Shown in pieces: positions 20,091-28,235 of a stretch of DNA of 58,218 nt (the first letter of the stretch is position 1; each line of letters starts with the position of its first letter). A program made the translations under genes and the position numbers. The stretch is from Accumulibacter sp. (lineage in GTDB: Bacteria; Pseudomonadota; Gammaproteobacteria; Burkholderiales; Rhodocyclaceae): assembly GCA_031257115.1 (NCBI GenBank), contig JAIRPF010000078.1, positions 1 through 58,218 of the forward strand. The letters are read 5' to 3'. The notes under the pieces are model-generated. The model was given only the letters and a program-made list of their open reading frames with translations. It was not told where the DNA came from and searched no databases.

Positions 20091-21401
20091 ATGGATCTTT
20101 CTCCCGCAACAATCACGCTTCTCGTCCTCGCGGTCATGGCCGTGTTTTTCGTCACGGAGATGATTCCCCTGGCGGTGACGGCCATGGCCGGAGCCGTGGT
20201 GCTCGGACTGCTTGGGGTCATCAAACCCAACCAGGTTTTCACCGGCTTGTCCAATTCCACCGTGGTGCTGTTCGCGGCCATGTTCGTCATCGGCTCGGCC
20301 ATGTTCCACACGGGTCTGGCGCAATTCATCGGTATCAAGGTCGTCAAGGCTTGCGGCACGAAGGAAGTGCCCCTGATGCTCGGCGTCGGACTCGTCACGG
20401 CGTTCCTTTCCTCCGTTTCCTCCAACACCGGCACGTGCGCCGCGCTGATGCCCGTGGTCATCGCCATCTGCGCGTCGGCGGGCATTTCTTCCGCGCGTCA
20501 GCTCATGCCGCTGGCCTTCGCGGCAAGCGCGGGCGGCACCATCACGCTGGTCGGCACGCCGCCCAACATCATCGGCAATGCCGCGCTCACCGCCGCAAAA
20601 TTCGAGGGTTTCGGTTTCTTTGAATTCGCCAAGATCGGTATCCCGGTCACTATCGTGGCCTTGGTCTACATGGTTTTCCTCGGCAGGTTCCTCCTGCCCA
20701 AGGCGGGTCTGAACGAAGCGGAGGCGCTGAAGGCGGCTTCCAAGCACAAGGGAGAGGGCGAGGCGAAAACCAACGATCCGCGCAAGATGTGGATCACCGG
20801 TCTCACGCTCCTGGGCGTGGTTATTGTCATGGCGTTCGAAGACAACATCAAGAAGGCCGGCATAGGAATCAGCCTGGAAATGGCGGCGACGATTGGCGCG
20901 ATCATTCTGGTGCTGACCCGCTGCCTGACCGAAAAAGAGGCTTACAGCGGCATCGACTGGGTGACCATCTTCCTTTTCGCCGGGATGATGCCCGTGGCCA
21001 CGGCCATGGACAAGAGCGGCGCCGGCAAGCTCATCGCGAACTTCGTCGTCGGCATGATGGGGCAGGATCCTTCCCCCTACGTGCTGACCGCCGTGCTGTT
21101 CGCGATTTCCGCCTTCCTGACGCAGTTCATGTCCAACACGGCCTCGGCCGCGTTGCTCTGCCCCTTGGGAATATCCATCGCCAACGGGCTTGGCGCTCAG
21201 CCCCAAGCGGTCGTCATGGCCATTGCCATCGCCGCATCCTGCGCTTTCGCCACGCCGGTCGGCACACCGCCGAATACGCTTGTGCTTGGCGCGGGCGGTT
21301 ACAAATTCATGGACTACGTCAAGTGCGGCGCACCGCTGGTCATCCTGGAGATGATCGTCTGTGTCGTGCTGATTCCCATGATCTGGCCGTTCTTCAAGTA
21401 A
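20091..21401 (+). CDS. SLC13/DASS family carboxylate transporter
   Basis: A 436-residue inner-membrane permease of the divalent anion:sodium symporter family, which imports di- or tricarboxylates (or sulfate) with sodium. Both halves show the family marks: the SNT motif in SSVSSNTGTCAALMP and again in FMSNTASAALLCPLG, each followed by GTPPN (LVGTPPNIIGNAAL, ATPVGTPPNTLVLGAGG). In structures of the family these build the sodium and carboxylate sites. GGAGG lies five bases before the ATG at 20091. A histidine kinase and response regulator follow about 285 bp later, as in systems where the kinase senses the transported dicarboxylate. Confidence 0.92.
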   Translation: MDLSPATITLLVLAVMAVFFVTEMIPLAVTAMAGAVVLGLLGVIKPNQVFTGLSNSTVVLFAAMFVIGSAMFHTGLAQFIGIKVVKACGTKEVPLMLGVGLVTAFLSSVSSNTGTCAALMPVVIAICASAGISSARQLMPLAFAASAGGTITLVGTPPNIIGNAALTAAKFEGFGFFEFAKIGIPVTIVALVYMVFLGRFLLPKAGLNEAEALKAASKHKGEGEAKTNDPRKMWITGLTLLGVVIVMAFEDNIKKAGIGISLEMAATIGAIILVLTRCLTEKEAYSGIDWVTIFLFAGMMPVATAMDKSGAGKLIANFVVGMMGQDPSPYVLTAVLFAISAFLTQFMSNTASAALLCPLGISIANGLGAQPQAVVMAIAIAASCAFATPVGTPPNTLVLGAGGYKFMDYVKCGAPLVILEMIVCVVLIPMIWPFFK

Positions 21402-21686
21402 CAGACCAGTAGCAGACAGCGGCCGCCAGCGTGTCGATCATCGATCCGCTGGCGGCTGTCCGCCAGGGCCGCTTGGCGGGAAAAACAAAAGAGACGTTGG
21501 GGGGCTTCCGAGGTGGTATATGAATTTGAAGAATGCGGTGGCTACGCGCCGAAGGCACGCGCTGGATTTCCGCTTTCGAGGGGATGATGGTGAGAGCTTC
21601 AGTGAAACGTTGAAACAAATGGTCTAATATCAAAAAACCTCGATGGCCTCCGCGCCGATCGTCAGGGACAGACAGGGGCATACGGC

Positions 21687-23744
21687 ATGGGCGGTGGCGG
21701 GAATCCAGCGGAGAGAATAAACTTTGCCGGCTTTGCAATGACGGAAACGCCTGACATGCCATTCGGCAAGCCCCCCTTGGCGGCACCCCAGCCGCTGGCC
21801 ACGCTCAAACAGTCCAACTGGTATTTGATCGTCCTCAAGCTGGCGGTCGGGCTGTTGCTCGTCCTGCTGATCGTCCTGTTCTGGGTATTGCACCAGAAAG
21901 AGGCGGAAGAGGAACGTTCGACGCTCATCGCCGATGTGCTGTGGCTGGGGCAAAACATCAATTTCCACCTGGAGGGGAACGCCGGGAATTTCCAGCAACT
22001 GGCGCACGACCTGTCCAGGGAAAGGGACAAAAACACGCTGTTTCGCCTGCGCGCCGAGCATCTGCTGAAAACCAATCCCGACATCCTGCAAATCGTATGG
22101 TTCGACGAGGCGGGCGCGGTGCGCGGAGCCGAACCGCGCGAACGCCTTTCCGCCCTGGCGGAAGAGGATGGCGCGATGTTCCGGCACAACGTGGACATGG
22201 CGCGCAAATTGGGAAAATCCGTCTATACGGACGCCTATTCCACGCCGGAGGGGCCGCGCTTCGAGATGTACTCGCCGGTTTTCAACGGCGGGCGCTACCA
22301 GGGGGTGCTGGTTAGCGTGTATTCCTTCGGCAACCTGCTCAAGGATATCGTCCCCTGGTGGTTCGCCGAAAAATACCAAGTACGCATCCTCGACGGCGGA
22401 GGCGGCGTGCTGGCCACCAAATCGCGGGAAGGCAACGTCATCGACATGTCGGTCAATTACGCCATTCCCCTTGATCCGCCCGGATTCGGCATGGTGCTCA
22501 AGGTCGACGTGTACCGCGACAGCGGCAACTTCGTGCAGAACCTGCTGACGGCCTCGGTCCTCGTGCTGGCCACGGCCACGCTGTTCAGCCTGCGGGTGAC
22601 GCGCGCCCACATCCGGCGCCGCATCGCCGCGGAACAGGCGCAGCGGGAAGAATACGTTTTCCGCAAGGCCATGGAAGATTCCCTGACCGTCGGGATGCGC
22701 GCGCGCGACCTGCGGGGCAAGGTGATCTACGTCAATTCCTCGTTCTGCCACATGATGGGCTTCAGCGAGAGCGAGCTGCTCAATGCCTCGCCGCCGATGC
22801 CCTACTGGGCGCCCGAGGAACTGGAGCGTTCGCAGGAGATCCACGACGCGGTGATCGACGGCAAGGCGCTGAAGGAGGGCTGGGAAGTCCGGCTGATGCG
22901 CAAGGACGGAAGCCGGCTCGATACGCTGATCTACGAAGCGCCGCTGATCGGCGCCGATGGCCGGCAGGCCGGCTGGATGTCTTCGTTCGTCGACATCACC
23001 GCGCGCAAACAGGCGGAAGAACTGGCCCAGCGGCAACAGGAAAAACTGGAGGCGACCTCGCGCCTGGTGACAATGGGCGAACTGGCCTCGACGCTGGCGC
23101 ACGAACTCAACCAGCCGCTGGCGGCCATCGCCAGTTATACGGCGGGATGCCTGAACAAGCTCGAATCCGGGGATTTTTCCCTGGACGAAATCAAGGCGGC
23201 GCTCGCCAAGCTGGGCGCGCAGACGCAGCGCGCCGGACGCATCGTCCGGCACGTTCACGATTTCGTGCGCAAGCGTGAGCCGAAGCTCGTGCCGTTCAGC
23301 CTGGGCGATGCGATCGACGGCAGCATCGCCCTGATCGAACCCGCCGCCAAGCTGGCCTACGTTCGCATTGAGCGCGAGATACTCGCCCATCCCCCGGAAC
23401 TGATGGGAGACCAGGGGCAGATCGAGCAGGTGCTGCTCAACCTCATGCGCAACGGCATCGAAGCCATGAGCGCGATGCCATCGGAACGGCGTCGCCTGAC
23501 GGTTCGGGTCAACCCGGCCGCGGATCAGGTGCGGATTTGCGTCATCGACCGGGGGCCGGGAATTCCCGAAGAACTCCGGGAGCAATTGTTTACCCCGTTC
23601 TTTTCGACCAAGGCCGACGGCATGGGCATGGGCCTCAACATCTGCCGCTCGATCATCGAATTCCATCGCGGCCGCCTGTGGATCGAGGAAAATCCCGAAG
23701 GCGGCGCCATCCTGACCATTTCGCTCCCGGTGAGGCAGACATGA
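21687..23744 (+). CDS. membrane sensor histidine kinase with PAS domain (DctB/FixL-like)
   Basis: A 685-residue kinase. A transmembrane helix at about 45-68 and a second at about 283-300 enclose a periplasmic sensor region of about 210 residues with DctB-like double-PAS character. A cytoplasmic PAS domain follows (about 325-440, with MRARDLRGKVIYVNSSFC). The HisKA box is LASTLAHELNQPLAAI, with His 472 as the phosphorylation site. The ATPase domain carries QVLLNLMRNGIEAM (N box), IDRGPGIPEE and GMGMGLNICRSIIE. Its stop overlaps the regulator start in ATGA. The start is uncertain: 21687 or 21738 (MTETPDMP); neither has a strong ribosome site. Confidence 0.92.
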   Translation: MGGGGNPAERINFAGFAMTETPDMPFGKPPLAAPQPLATLKQSNWYLIVLKLAVGLLLVLLIVLFWVLHQKEAEEERSTLIADVLWLGQNINFHLEGNAGNFQQLAHDLSRERDKNTLFRLRAEHLLKTNPDILQIVWFDEAGAVRGAEPRERLSALAEEDGAMFRHNVDMARKLGKSVYTDAYSTPEGPRFEMYSPVFNGGRYQGVLVSVYSFGNLLKDIVPWWFAEKYQVRILDGGGGVLATKSREGNVIDMSVNYAIPLDPPGFGMVLKVDVYRDSGNFVQNLLTASVLVLATATLFSLRVTRAHIRRRIAAEQAQREEYVFRKAMEDSLTVGMRARDLRGKVIYVNSSFCHMMGFSESELLNASPPMPYWAPEELERSQEIHDAVIDGKALKEGWEVRLMRKDGSRLDTLIYEAPLIGADGRQAGWMSSFVDITARKQAEELAQRQQEKLEATSRLVTMGELASTLAHELNQPLAAIASYTAGCLNKLESGDFSLDEIKAALAKLGAQTQRAGRIVRHVHDFVRKREPKLVPFSLGDAIDGSIALIEPAAKLAYVRIEREILAHPPELMGDQGQIEQVLLNLMRNGIEAMSAMPSERRRLTVRVNPAADQVRICVIDRGPGIPEELREQLFTPFFSTKADGMGMGLNICRSIIEFHRGRLWIEENPEGGAILTISLPVRQT

Positions 23745-24388
23745 CTCAATTCGCATATATCGTCGATGACGACGAAGCCATCCGCGATTCGCTCGGTTGG
23801 CTGATGCAGTCGCGGGGAATTCCCTGCAAGACGTTCGCGTCCGCCGAGGCGTTCCTGGAAGCGTGGGACGCTTCCTTCGCCGGATGTATCCTGCTGGACA
23901 TCCGGATGGGGGAAATGAGCGGCAACGAACTCTTCGACTACCTCATCGAACGCGGGTGCCGCCTGCCGGTGATTTTCCTGACCGGCCACGGAGAAGTGCC
24001 GCTGGCGGTCTCGACCCTGAAAAACGGCGCTTTCGATTTCGTCGAGAAGCCGTGCAACGACAACCTGCTGGCCGACCGCGTCCTGGAAGCGTTCAACCTC
24101 GACGACGAGCGCCGCAAGGCGGCCGCCCAGGCAAGCCTGGTCAAGGGGCGGCTGGCGCGGCTCACGCCGCGGGAAAAACTCGTCATGGAGCGGATTCTCG
24201 CCGGAAAACTGAACAAGGTCATCGCCTACGAACTGAACATCGGCATGAGGACGGTCGAAGTGCACCGGGCCAGCCTGTTCCAGAAAATGGGCGTCAGAAC
24301 GGCCGTCGAACTGGCGCGGGTAGTGATGTCGTCGTCCGATGACCCATCCCTTGAATCGCCCGGTGGCGCCGAGAACAATTCGCGGTAA
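23741..24388 (+). CDS. FixJ/NarL-type response regulator
   Basis: A 215-residue transcription regulator. The receiver domain has the acidic cluster DDDE at 9-12, phospho-acceptor Asp 53 in ILLDIRM, Thr 81 in FLTGHGEVPLAV and Lys 103 in VEKP. After a linker, a LuxR-type helix-turn-helix begins at about 143 with LTPREKLVMERILAGKLNKVIAYELNIGMRTVEVHR. The FixJ-like TGHG...A.....GA.DF pattern is strong. It is translationally coupled to the kinase gene. Likely targets are the upstream SLC13 transporter and related carboxylate genes; this is inferred from position only. Confidence 0.94.
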   Translation: MTQFAYIVDDDEAIRDSLGWLMQSRGIPCKTFASAEAFLEAWDASFAGCILLDIRMGEMSGNELFDYLIERGCRLPVIFLTGHGEVPLAVSTLKNGAFDFVEKPCNDNLLADRVLEAFNLDDERRKAAAQASLVKGRLARLTPREKLVMERILAGKLNKVIAYELNIGMRTVEVHRASLFQKMGVRTAVELARVVMSSSDDPSLESPGGAENNSR

Positions 24389-24417
24389 AAAAAATCCCGA
24401 GCCGGATGGCTCGGGAT
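24387..24417 (-). terminator. terminator-like hairpin oriented for the minus strand
   Basis: ATCCCGAGCC and GGCTCGGGAT pair with a four-base loop. An eight-A run lies on the left side, so on the minus strand the stem is followed by eight T, a strong terminator form. On the plus strand, after the regulator stop, there is no T-run. A second small dyad (CCCATCG/CGATGGG) follows at 24422-24438. Confidence 0.6.
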
Positions 24418-24666
24418 GAATCCCATCGTTGCGATGGGTCAGGGAGGGTCAAACATTGCCAGCGGGGGACGCTGAAGCAATGTTCGCAGTCTACGCTCCC
24501 GGCGCGGCCCCGTCCAGTGGGTTTTGTAAATGATTGTGTAACGGTCTGTGCGCCCGGCGCGACAAGGATTCCGTTTCCCCGCTTCACGCCGGGGCTGGCC
24601 GCCGGCGCGGGAAACCGGCGCGGTGTCCGTTACAATGCGGGGTCGATTCACCGGGAACCAGGCTTC

Positions 24667-25308
24667 ATGGAAATGCTCGCCGCTTTTGTGGATGTCGCGC
24701 TGCATCTCGACAAATACCTCGCCGTCATCGTCCAGCAATACGGGGGATGGGTCTATGCGATTTTGTTCGCGATCATTTTCAGCGAGACGGGATTCGTCGT
24801 CACGCCTTTCCTGCCGGGAGACTCGCTGCTGTTCGTGGCCGGGGGCCTGGCGGCCGTGGGAGGCATGGACATTTTCATTCTCACGGCATCGCTGGTGGTG
24901 GCGGCGGCGCTGGGCAACATGCTCAATTACCAGATCGGGCGCTATATCGGGCCGAAAGTCTTCCAGTGGCGGAATTCGCGCTTTTTCAACAAGGACGCGC
25001 TCGTGAAGACGCAACTTTTCTACGAACGGCACGGCGGCAAGACGCTGGTGATCTCCCGCTTCCTGCCCCTGTTGCGCACTTTCGCGCCTTTCGTCGCCGG
25101 CGTCGGGGCGATGAACTACGCGCGCTTCGTGTCCTTCAACCTGCTCGGAGCCGTCGCCTGGGTGGCGTCCCTGACGCTGGCCGGTTATTTCTTCGCCAAT
25201 CTGCCCTGGGTTCAGGAAAACCTGAGCCTGGTGATCGTCGCCATCATCCTCGTTTCACTGATTCCGGTGGCGGTCGGCGTCAGCCGGCGGGGATCGGAAA
25301 AGCCCTGA
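24667..25308 (+). CDS. DedA family membrane protein
   Basis: A 213-residue inner-membrane protein of the DedA (VTT/SNARE-associated) family, linked to lipid carrier recycling and membrane homeostasis. Marks are FSETGFVVTPFLPGDSLLF near residue 38 and the conserved basic segment FYERHGGKTLVISRFLPLLRTFAPFVAG near 125, followed by GAMNYARFVSFNLLGAVAW. Both re-entrant motifs (E and R) are intact. The ATG at 24667 was chosen because it starts the family N-terminus; the upstream open frame has no similarity. It stands alone between the two-component genes and dapB. Confidence 0.94.
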   Translation: MEMLAAFVDVALHLDKYLAVIVQQYGGWVYAILFAIIFSETGFVVTPFLPGDSLLFVAGGLAAVGGMDIFILTASLVVAAALGNMLNYQIGRYIGPKVFQWRNSRFFNKDALVKTQLFYERHGGKTLVISRFLPLLRTFAPFVAGVGAMNYARFVSFNLLGAVAWVASLTLAGYFFANLPWVQENLSLVIVAIILVSLIPVAVGVSRRGSEKP

Positions 25309-25373
25309 TCGTTTCCACGATCCGCCCGCCCGGCCTGTACGCAACGAAACCGCTTTCGCGCGACCGCCCCCGC

Positions 25374-26180
25374 TCAGCGCAGTCCCAGCACGTCCTGCAT
25401 GTCGAAGAGGCCATTCGCCCGGCCCGCCAGGAAACGCGCCGCGCGCAGCGCGCCGAGCGCGTAGGGCATACGGCTGCCGGCCTTGTGGGTGATTTCGACA
25501 CGCTCGCCGATGCCGCAGAACATCGCGGTGTGGTCGCCCACGATGTCGCCGCCGCGGATCGCGGAGAAACCGATGGTCGCGGCATCGCGCACGCCGGTCA
25601 CGCCCTCGCGGCCGTGGATGGCGCATTCCTTGAGGTCGCGCCCCAGCGCGCCGGCGATCACCTCGCCCATGCGCAGCGCCGTGCCCGACGGCGCGTCGAC
25701 CTTGAGTCTGTGATGCGCCTCGACGATCTCGACGTCGTAGCCTTGCGCCAGGATGCGGGAGGCCATGTCCAGCAGCTTGAAGACGGCGTTGACGCCGACG
25801 CTCATGTTCGGCGCGAAAACCACGGGAATCTCCTTCGCCGCGTCGGCCACGGCCTGCTTGCCCGCGTCATCCAGCCCGGTCGTGCCGATGACCATGCCCA
25901 CCTTGCGTCGCCGGCAGGCCGCCAGATGTCCGAGCGTTCCCGCCGGCCGCGTGAAATCGATCAGGCAGTCGACGCCGGCGATCCCGGCCTCGACGTCGGA
26001 AGTCACCGGAACGGCGCACGGCAGGCCGACCAGATCCCCGGCGGCCTGGCCGATCGCCGGATTGCCGGGCAAATCGATGGCCGCCGCCAGATCCATCGCG
26101 CCGTCCTTGAGGACCGCCTCGATGAGCATTCTCCCCATCCGCCCCGTCGCGCCCGCGACGGCAATTTTCAAGGTACCCAT
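25374..26180 (-). CDS. dapB: 4-hydroxy-tetrahydrodipicolinate reductase
   Basis: A 268-residue enzyme of the diaminopimelate/lysine pathway that reduces hydroxy-tetrahydrodipicolinate with NAD(P)H. The Rossmann motif is [27 protein letters not shown] and [10 protein letters not shown] are typical; the catalytic/substrate motif is [17 protein letters not shown], with one His replaced by Leu compared with the common HHRHK. Length is normal. Its start lies one base after the bamE stop, so bamE and dapB are likely co-transcribed, an arrangement common in betaproteobacteria. Confidence 0.97.
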   Translation of the reverse strand: MGTLKIAVAGATGRMGRMLIEAVLKDGAMDLAAAIDLPGNPAIGQAAGDLVGLPCAVPVTSDVEAGIAGVDCLIDFTRPAGTLGHLAACRRRKVGMVIGTTGLDDAGKQAVADAAKEIPVVFAPNMSVGVNAVFKLLDMASRILAQGYDVEIVEAHHRLKVDAPSGTALRMGEVIAGALGRDLKECAIHGREGVTGVRDAATIGFSAIRGGDIVGDHTAMFCGIGERVEITHKAGSRMPYALGALRAARFLAGRANGLFDMQDVLGLR

Positions 26181-26181
26181 G

Positions 26182-26658
26182 TCAGAACCCCAGACTTTCC
26201 ATCATTTTTCCAAAAAAGCCCTTTTCCTCGATCGGCGGCGCTTGCGTTCCTTCCGGAACCGATCCCAGATCGATTTCGCGCACCTTGTTCGGCGGCTCGG
26301 CGGACACGTCGGAAGGCTGCATGGCCGCCACGTCGCCCGATACGCGGATCAACTGGCCGCCGTCGTCGAAAAAGGTCGAAAACTTGCGCTCCTCGACCTC
26401 GCCCGTGGCGCCTTTCCGCAAGCGGTAAATGTAGTCCCAGCGGTTGGCGTGGAACATGTCCATCAGCACCGGCGTGCCCAGGATGAAACGCACCTGATCC
26501 TTGGACAGGCCAAGCTTGAGCTGCGCCACCATGTCCTGCGTCAGGACGTTGCCCTGCTGGATGTCGATCCTGTACTCGGTGAAAGGGCGTGGCACCCAGG
26601 AGCACGCGCCCACCGACAGGGCCAGGAAAACGCCCGCCGCGATCCGTCCGTTCTTCAT
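26182..26658 (-). CDS. bamE: outer membrane assembly lipoprotein BamE (OmlA/SmpA)
   Basis: A 158-residue lipoprotein of the BAM complex that inserts beta-barrel proteins in the outer membrane. A signal with lipobox SVGAC (Cys 19) is followed by the BamE fold: [31 protein letters not shown] and the strand [10 protein letters not shown]. The C-terminal extension (about residues 115-158) is longer than in E. coli, as is usual for the betaproteobacterial form. It is divergent from fur and directly upstream of dapB. The divergent bamE/fur pair with dapB is a conserved betaproteobacterial block. Confidence 0.95.
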   Translation of the reverse strand: MKNGRIAAGVFLALSVGACSWVPRPFTEYRIDIQQGNVLTQDMVAQLKLGLSKDQVRFILGTPVLMDMFHANRWDYIYRLRKGATGEVEERKFSTFFDDGGQLIRVSGDVAAMQPSDVSAEPPNKVREIDLGSVPEGTQAPPIEEKGFFGKMMESLGF

Positions 26659-26757
26659 GCCGGAAACGATCCCCGGTAAATAATCATGGAATGGCATTAA
26701 ACTACGGCCTCGAAACAGAGTAAGCGCCATATCATAACCGAAAGAGCTTCCGCCGCC

Positions 26758-27243
26758 ATGAACAGATCCAGCGAACTCAAAAGTATCGGCCTCAAAGCCA
26801 CCTTTCCGCGCATGAAAATCCTCGAACTGTTCGACCGGGTGGAAGGAAGGCACCTCACGGCCGACGACGTATACCGGCTGCTGCTCGACGACAACATGGA
26901 CATCGGCCTTGCGACGGTCTACCGCGCGCTGACGCAGTTCGAACAGGCCGGGCTGCTCGAACGGCACCATTTCGAATCGGGCAAGGCCGTGTTCGAAAAG
27001 AAAGCGATACGGCACCACGACCATCTCGTATGCACCCGGTGCGGCCAGGTGGAAGAATTCCACGACGAAGAAATCGAACGCCGCCAGAAACGCATCGCCA
27101 GGGAGCGCGGTTTCTCGCTCGAAGCGCACGCGATGTATCTCTACGTCGAATGCACCCGCCCGGACTGCCCGAACCGGGACAGGCAAGCGGCGCATACCGA
27201 GGAGGACGACCACGGCACCGGACAATCGAGCGATTCGATGTAA
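26758..27243 (+). CDS. fur: ferric uptake regulator Fur
   Basis: A 161-residue iron-responsive repressor. The winged helix is at 1-85 ([14 protein letters not shown], then [20 protein letters not shown]). The metal-binding dimer domain contains [22 protein letters not shown]. The region after residue 135 has a second Cys pair (ECTRPDC) and an acidic/His tail. The gene is transcribed away from bamE across a 99-bp gap. No clear Fur box was seen in that gap. Confidence 0.97.
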   Translation: MNRSSELKSIGLKATFPRMKILELFDRVEGRHLTADDVYRLLLDDNMDIGLATVYRALTQFEQAGLLERHHFESGKAVFEKKAIRHHDHLVCTRCGQVEEFHDEEIERRQKRIARERGFSLEAHAMYLYVECTRPDCPNRDRQAAHTEEDDHGTGQSSDSM

Positions 27244-27566
27244 GCCGCGCCTTTTCCGTCCCGCCACGCCCTGGGCCTCCTGAGCGTTTTCGATTCAAGC
27301 GAAGGCCGTTTCTTTTCTTCGTCATTTCCGCGAACGCGGGAATCCATCGCGTATACGCGGGCGCTGGCTTCTCCGAAAACCGTGCCGCGCGCGTTCCCGT
27401 GACCTTGGCTGTCCCGGCCACGGGTTTTGCGACACCCGGTACGGTCAAGCGCGCCCTTGGCACGCGAATCGAGGATCAGCCGCCCGGCTATGCCGGCCAC
27501 CCCGCGCGGCGGTTCGGGGCGGCCGACGCGGGCGCCGGATGCCTTCTCGCTGATGTCAATGTGATG
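27244..27566. other. gap between fur and the toxin gene
   Basis: About 320 bp. A family A hairpin half (CGTCATTTCCGCGAACGCGGGAATCC near 27319) and GC-rich sequence are present. A doubled GATGTCAAT lies near 27552. No gene is supported. Confidence 0.5.
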
Positions 27567-27893
27567 TCAATGGGCGATGCCCAGGAACACCACCAGACAA
27601 CGCTCGATCTCCACCAGCGCATCCGCGTCAATTCGCCCAAAGGCCGGCCCCACCTTGTCGCGCCTCACGGTCACGGCCTTATCCACCATCACTTGAGAAG
27701 GTTGTTGCAAGCCGTTCTCGGCGCTCGGCTGGACGGTGACGCGGAGCAATGGAGCGGCAACGAGCGTACTGCTGACGGGCAGCACCGTAACGCTCGCGTG
27801 CTCGCGGAACGAGTCGGCCTGAATCACCAGGGCGGGCCTTGGCTTGCCGAAATCACCTTGCATGGCGACGGTGACGAAGTCGCCGCGCATCAT
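27567..27893 (-). CDS. mazF: MazF/PemK-type endoribonuclease toxin
   Basis: A 108-residue protein of the MazF/CcdB fold that cleaves mRNA in free form. The N-terminal strand has RGDFVTVAMQGDFGKPRPALVIQ, the typical G.(x)GKPRPALV core, followed by ASVTVLPVSSTL and a conserved VMVDKAVTV region. Its ATG overlaps the antitoxin stop in ATGA, so toxin follows antitoxin and is translationally coupled. The pair sits between fur and rng, two conserved core genes, and may be a recent arrival. Confidence 0.9.
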   Translation of the reverse strand: MMRGDFVTVAMQGDFGKPRPALVIQADSFREHASVTVLPVSSTLVAAPLLRVTVQPSAENGLQQPSQVMVDKAVTVRRDKVGPAFGRIDADALVEIERCLVVFLGIAH

Positions 27894-28114
27894 CCCGTCC
27901 AGCCCTCCACTTCCACCAATGCTTCATCCATGAACCGTTGCGTCGCCTCGTCGGTCATGTCCGTCCGAGCCGCCAAGCGGCACTGGCGGCGACATTCCTC
28001 CTCAAAGCCTGAACGGCGCGTGTCCGGCACCCAAATCTGAACCGGGCGGAGTCCGGCCATGCGAAGGGCGTCGCGATGTTTCTTAACCCGTAGATTGACG
28101 CTGGCATGTGGCAT
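27890..28114 (-). CDS. MazE-type antitoxin (DUF3018 family)
   Basis: A 74-residue basic protein with VNLRVKKHRDALRMAGLRPVQIWVPDTR, the DUF3018 pattern seen in antitoxins paired with MazF, and an acidic C-terminal tail (MDEALVEVEGW) that likely covers the toxin. The ATG at 28114 has GGAG six bases upstream and begins the family's usual N-terminus; a longer reading upstream is not needed. Autoregulation by the pair is normal for the family but no operator was identified. Confidence 0.88.
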   Translation of the reverse strand: MPHASVNLRVKKHRDALRMAGLRPVQIWVPDTRRSGFEEECRRQCRLAARTDMTDEATQRFMDEALVEVEGWTG

Positions 28115-28235
28115 GTGCGCTCCTTTCGTCACATGCGGCACTTTACGTCCGTTCGTCGTTACATGCAACGGCTCGTTCCCACCGGCGAGGCCGGAGCGCT
28201 GCGTGATCGCTGGGTGATCGGGTTGCGAACCGGAA

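Noticed and set aside
21630-23756. A 708-codon minus-strand open frame antisense to the histidine kinase
   Set aside because: The composition is typical of a shadow and the plus strand shows all kinase boxes.
27030-28040. A long plus-strand frame over the end of fur and the toxin-antitoxin pair
   Set aside because: It covers several real genes in other frames or strands and has no motif.
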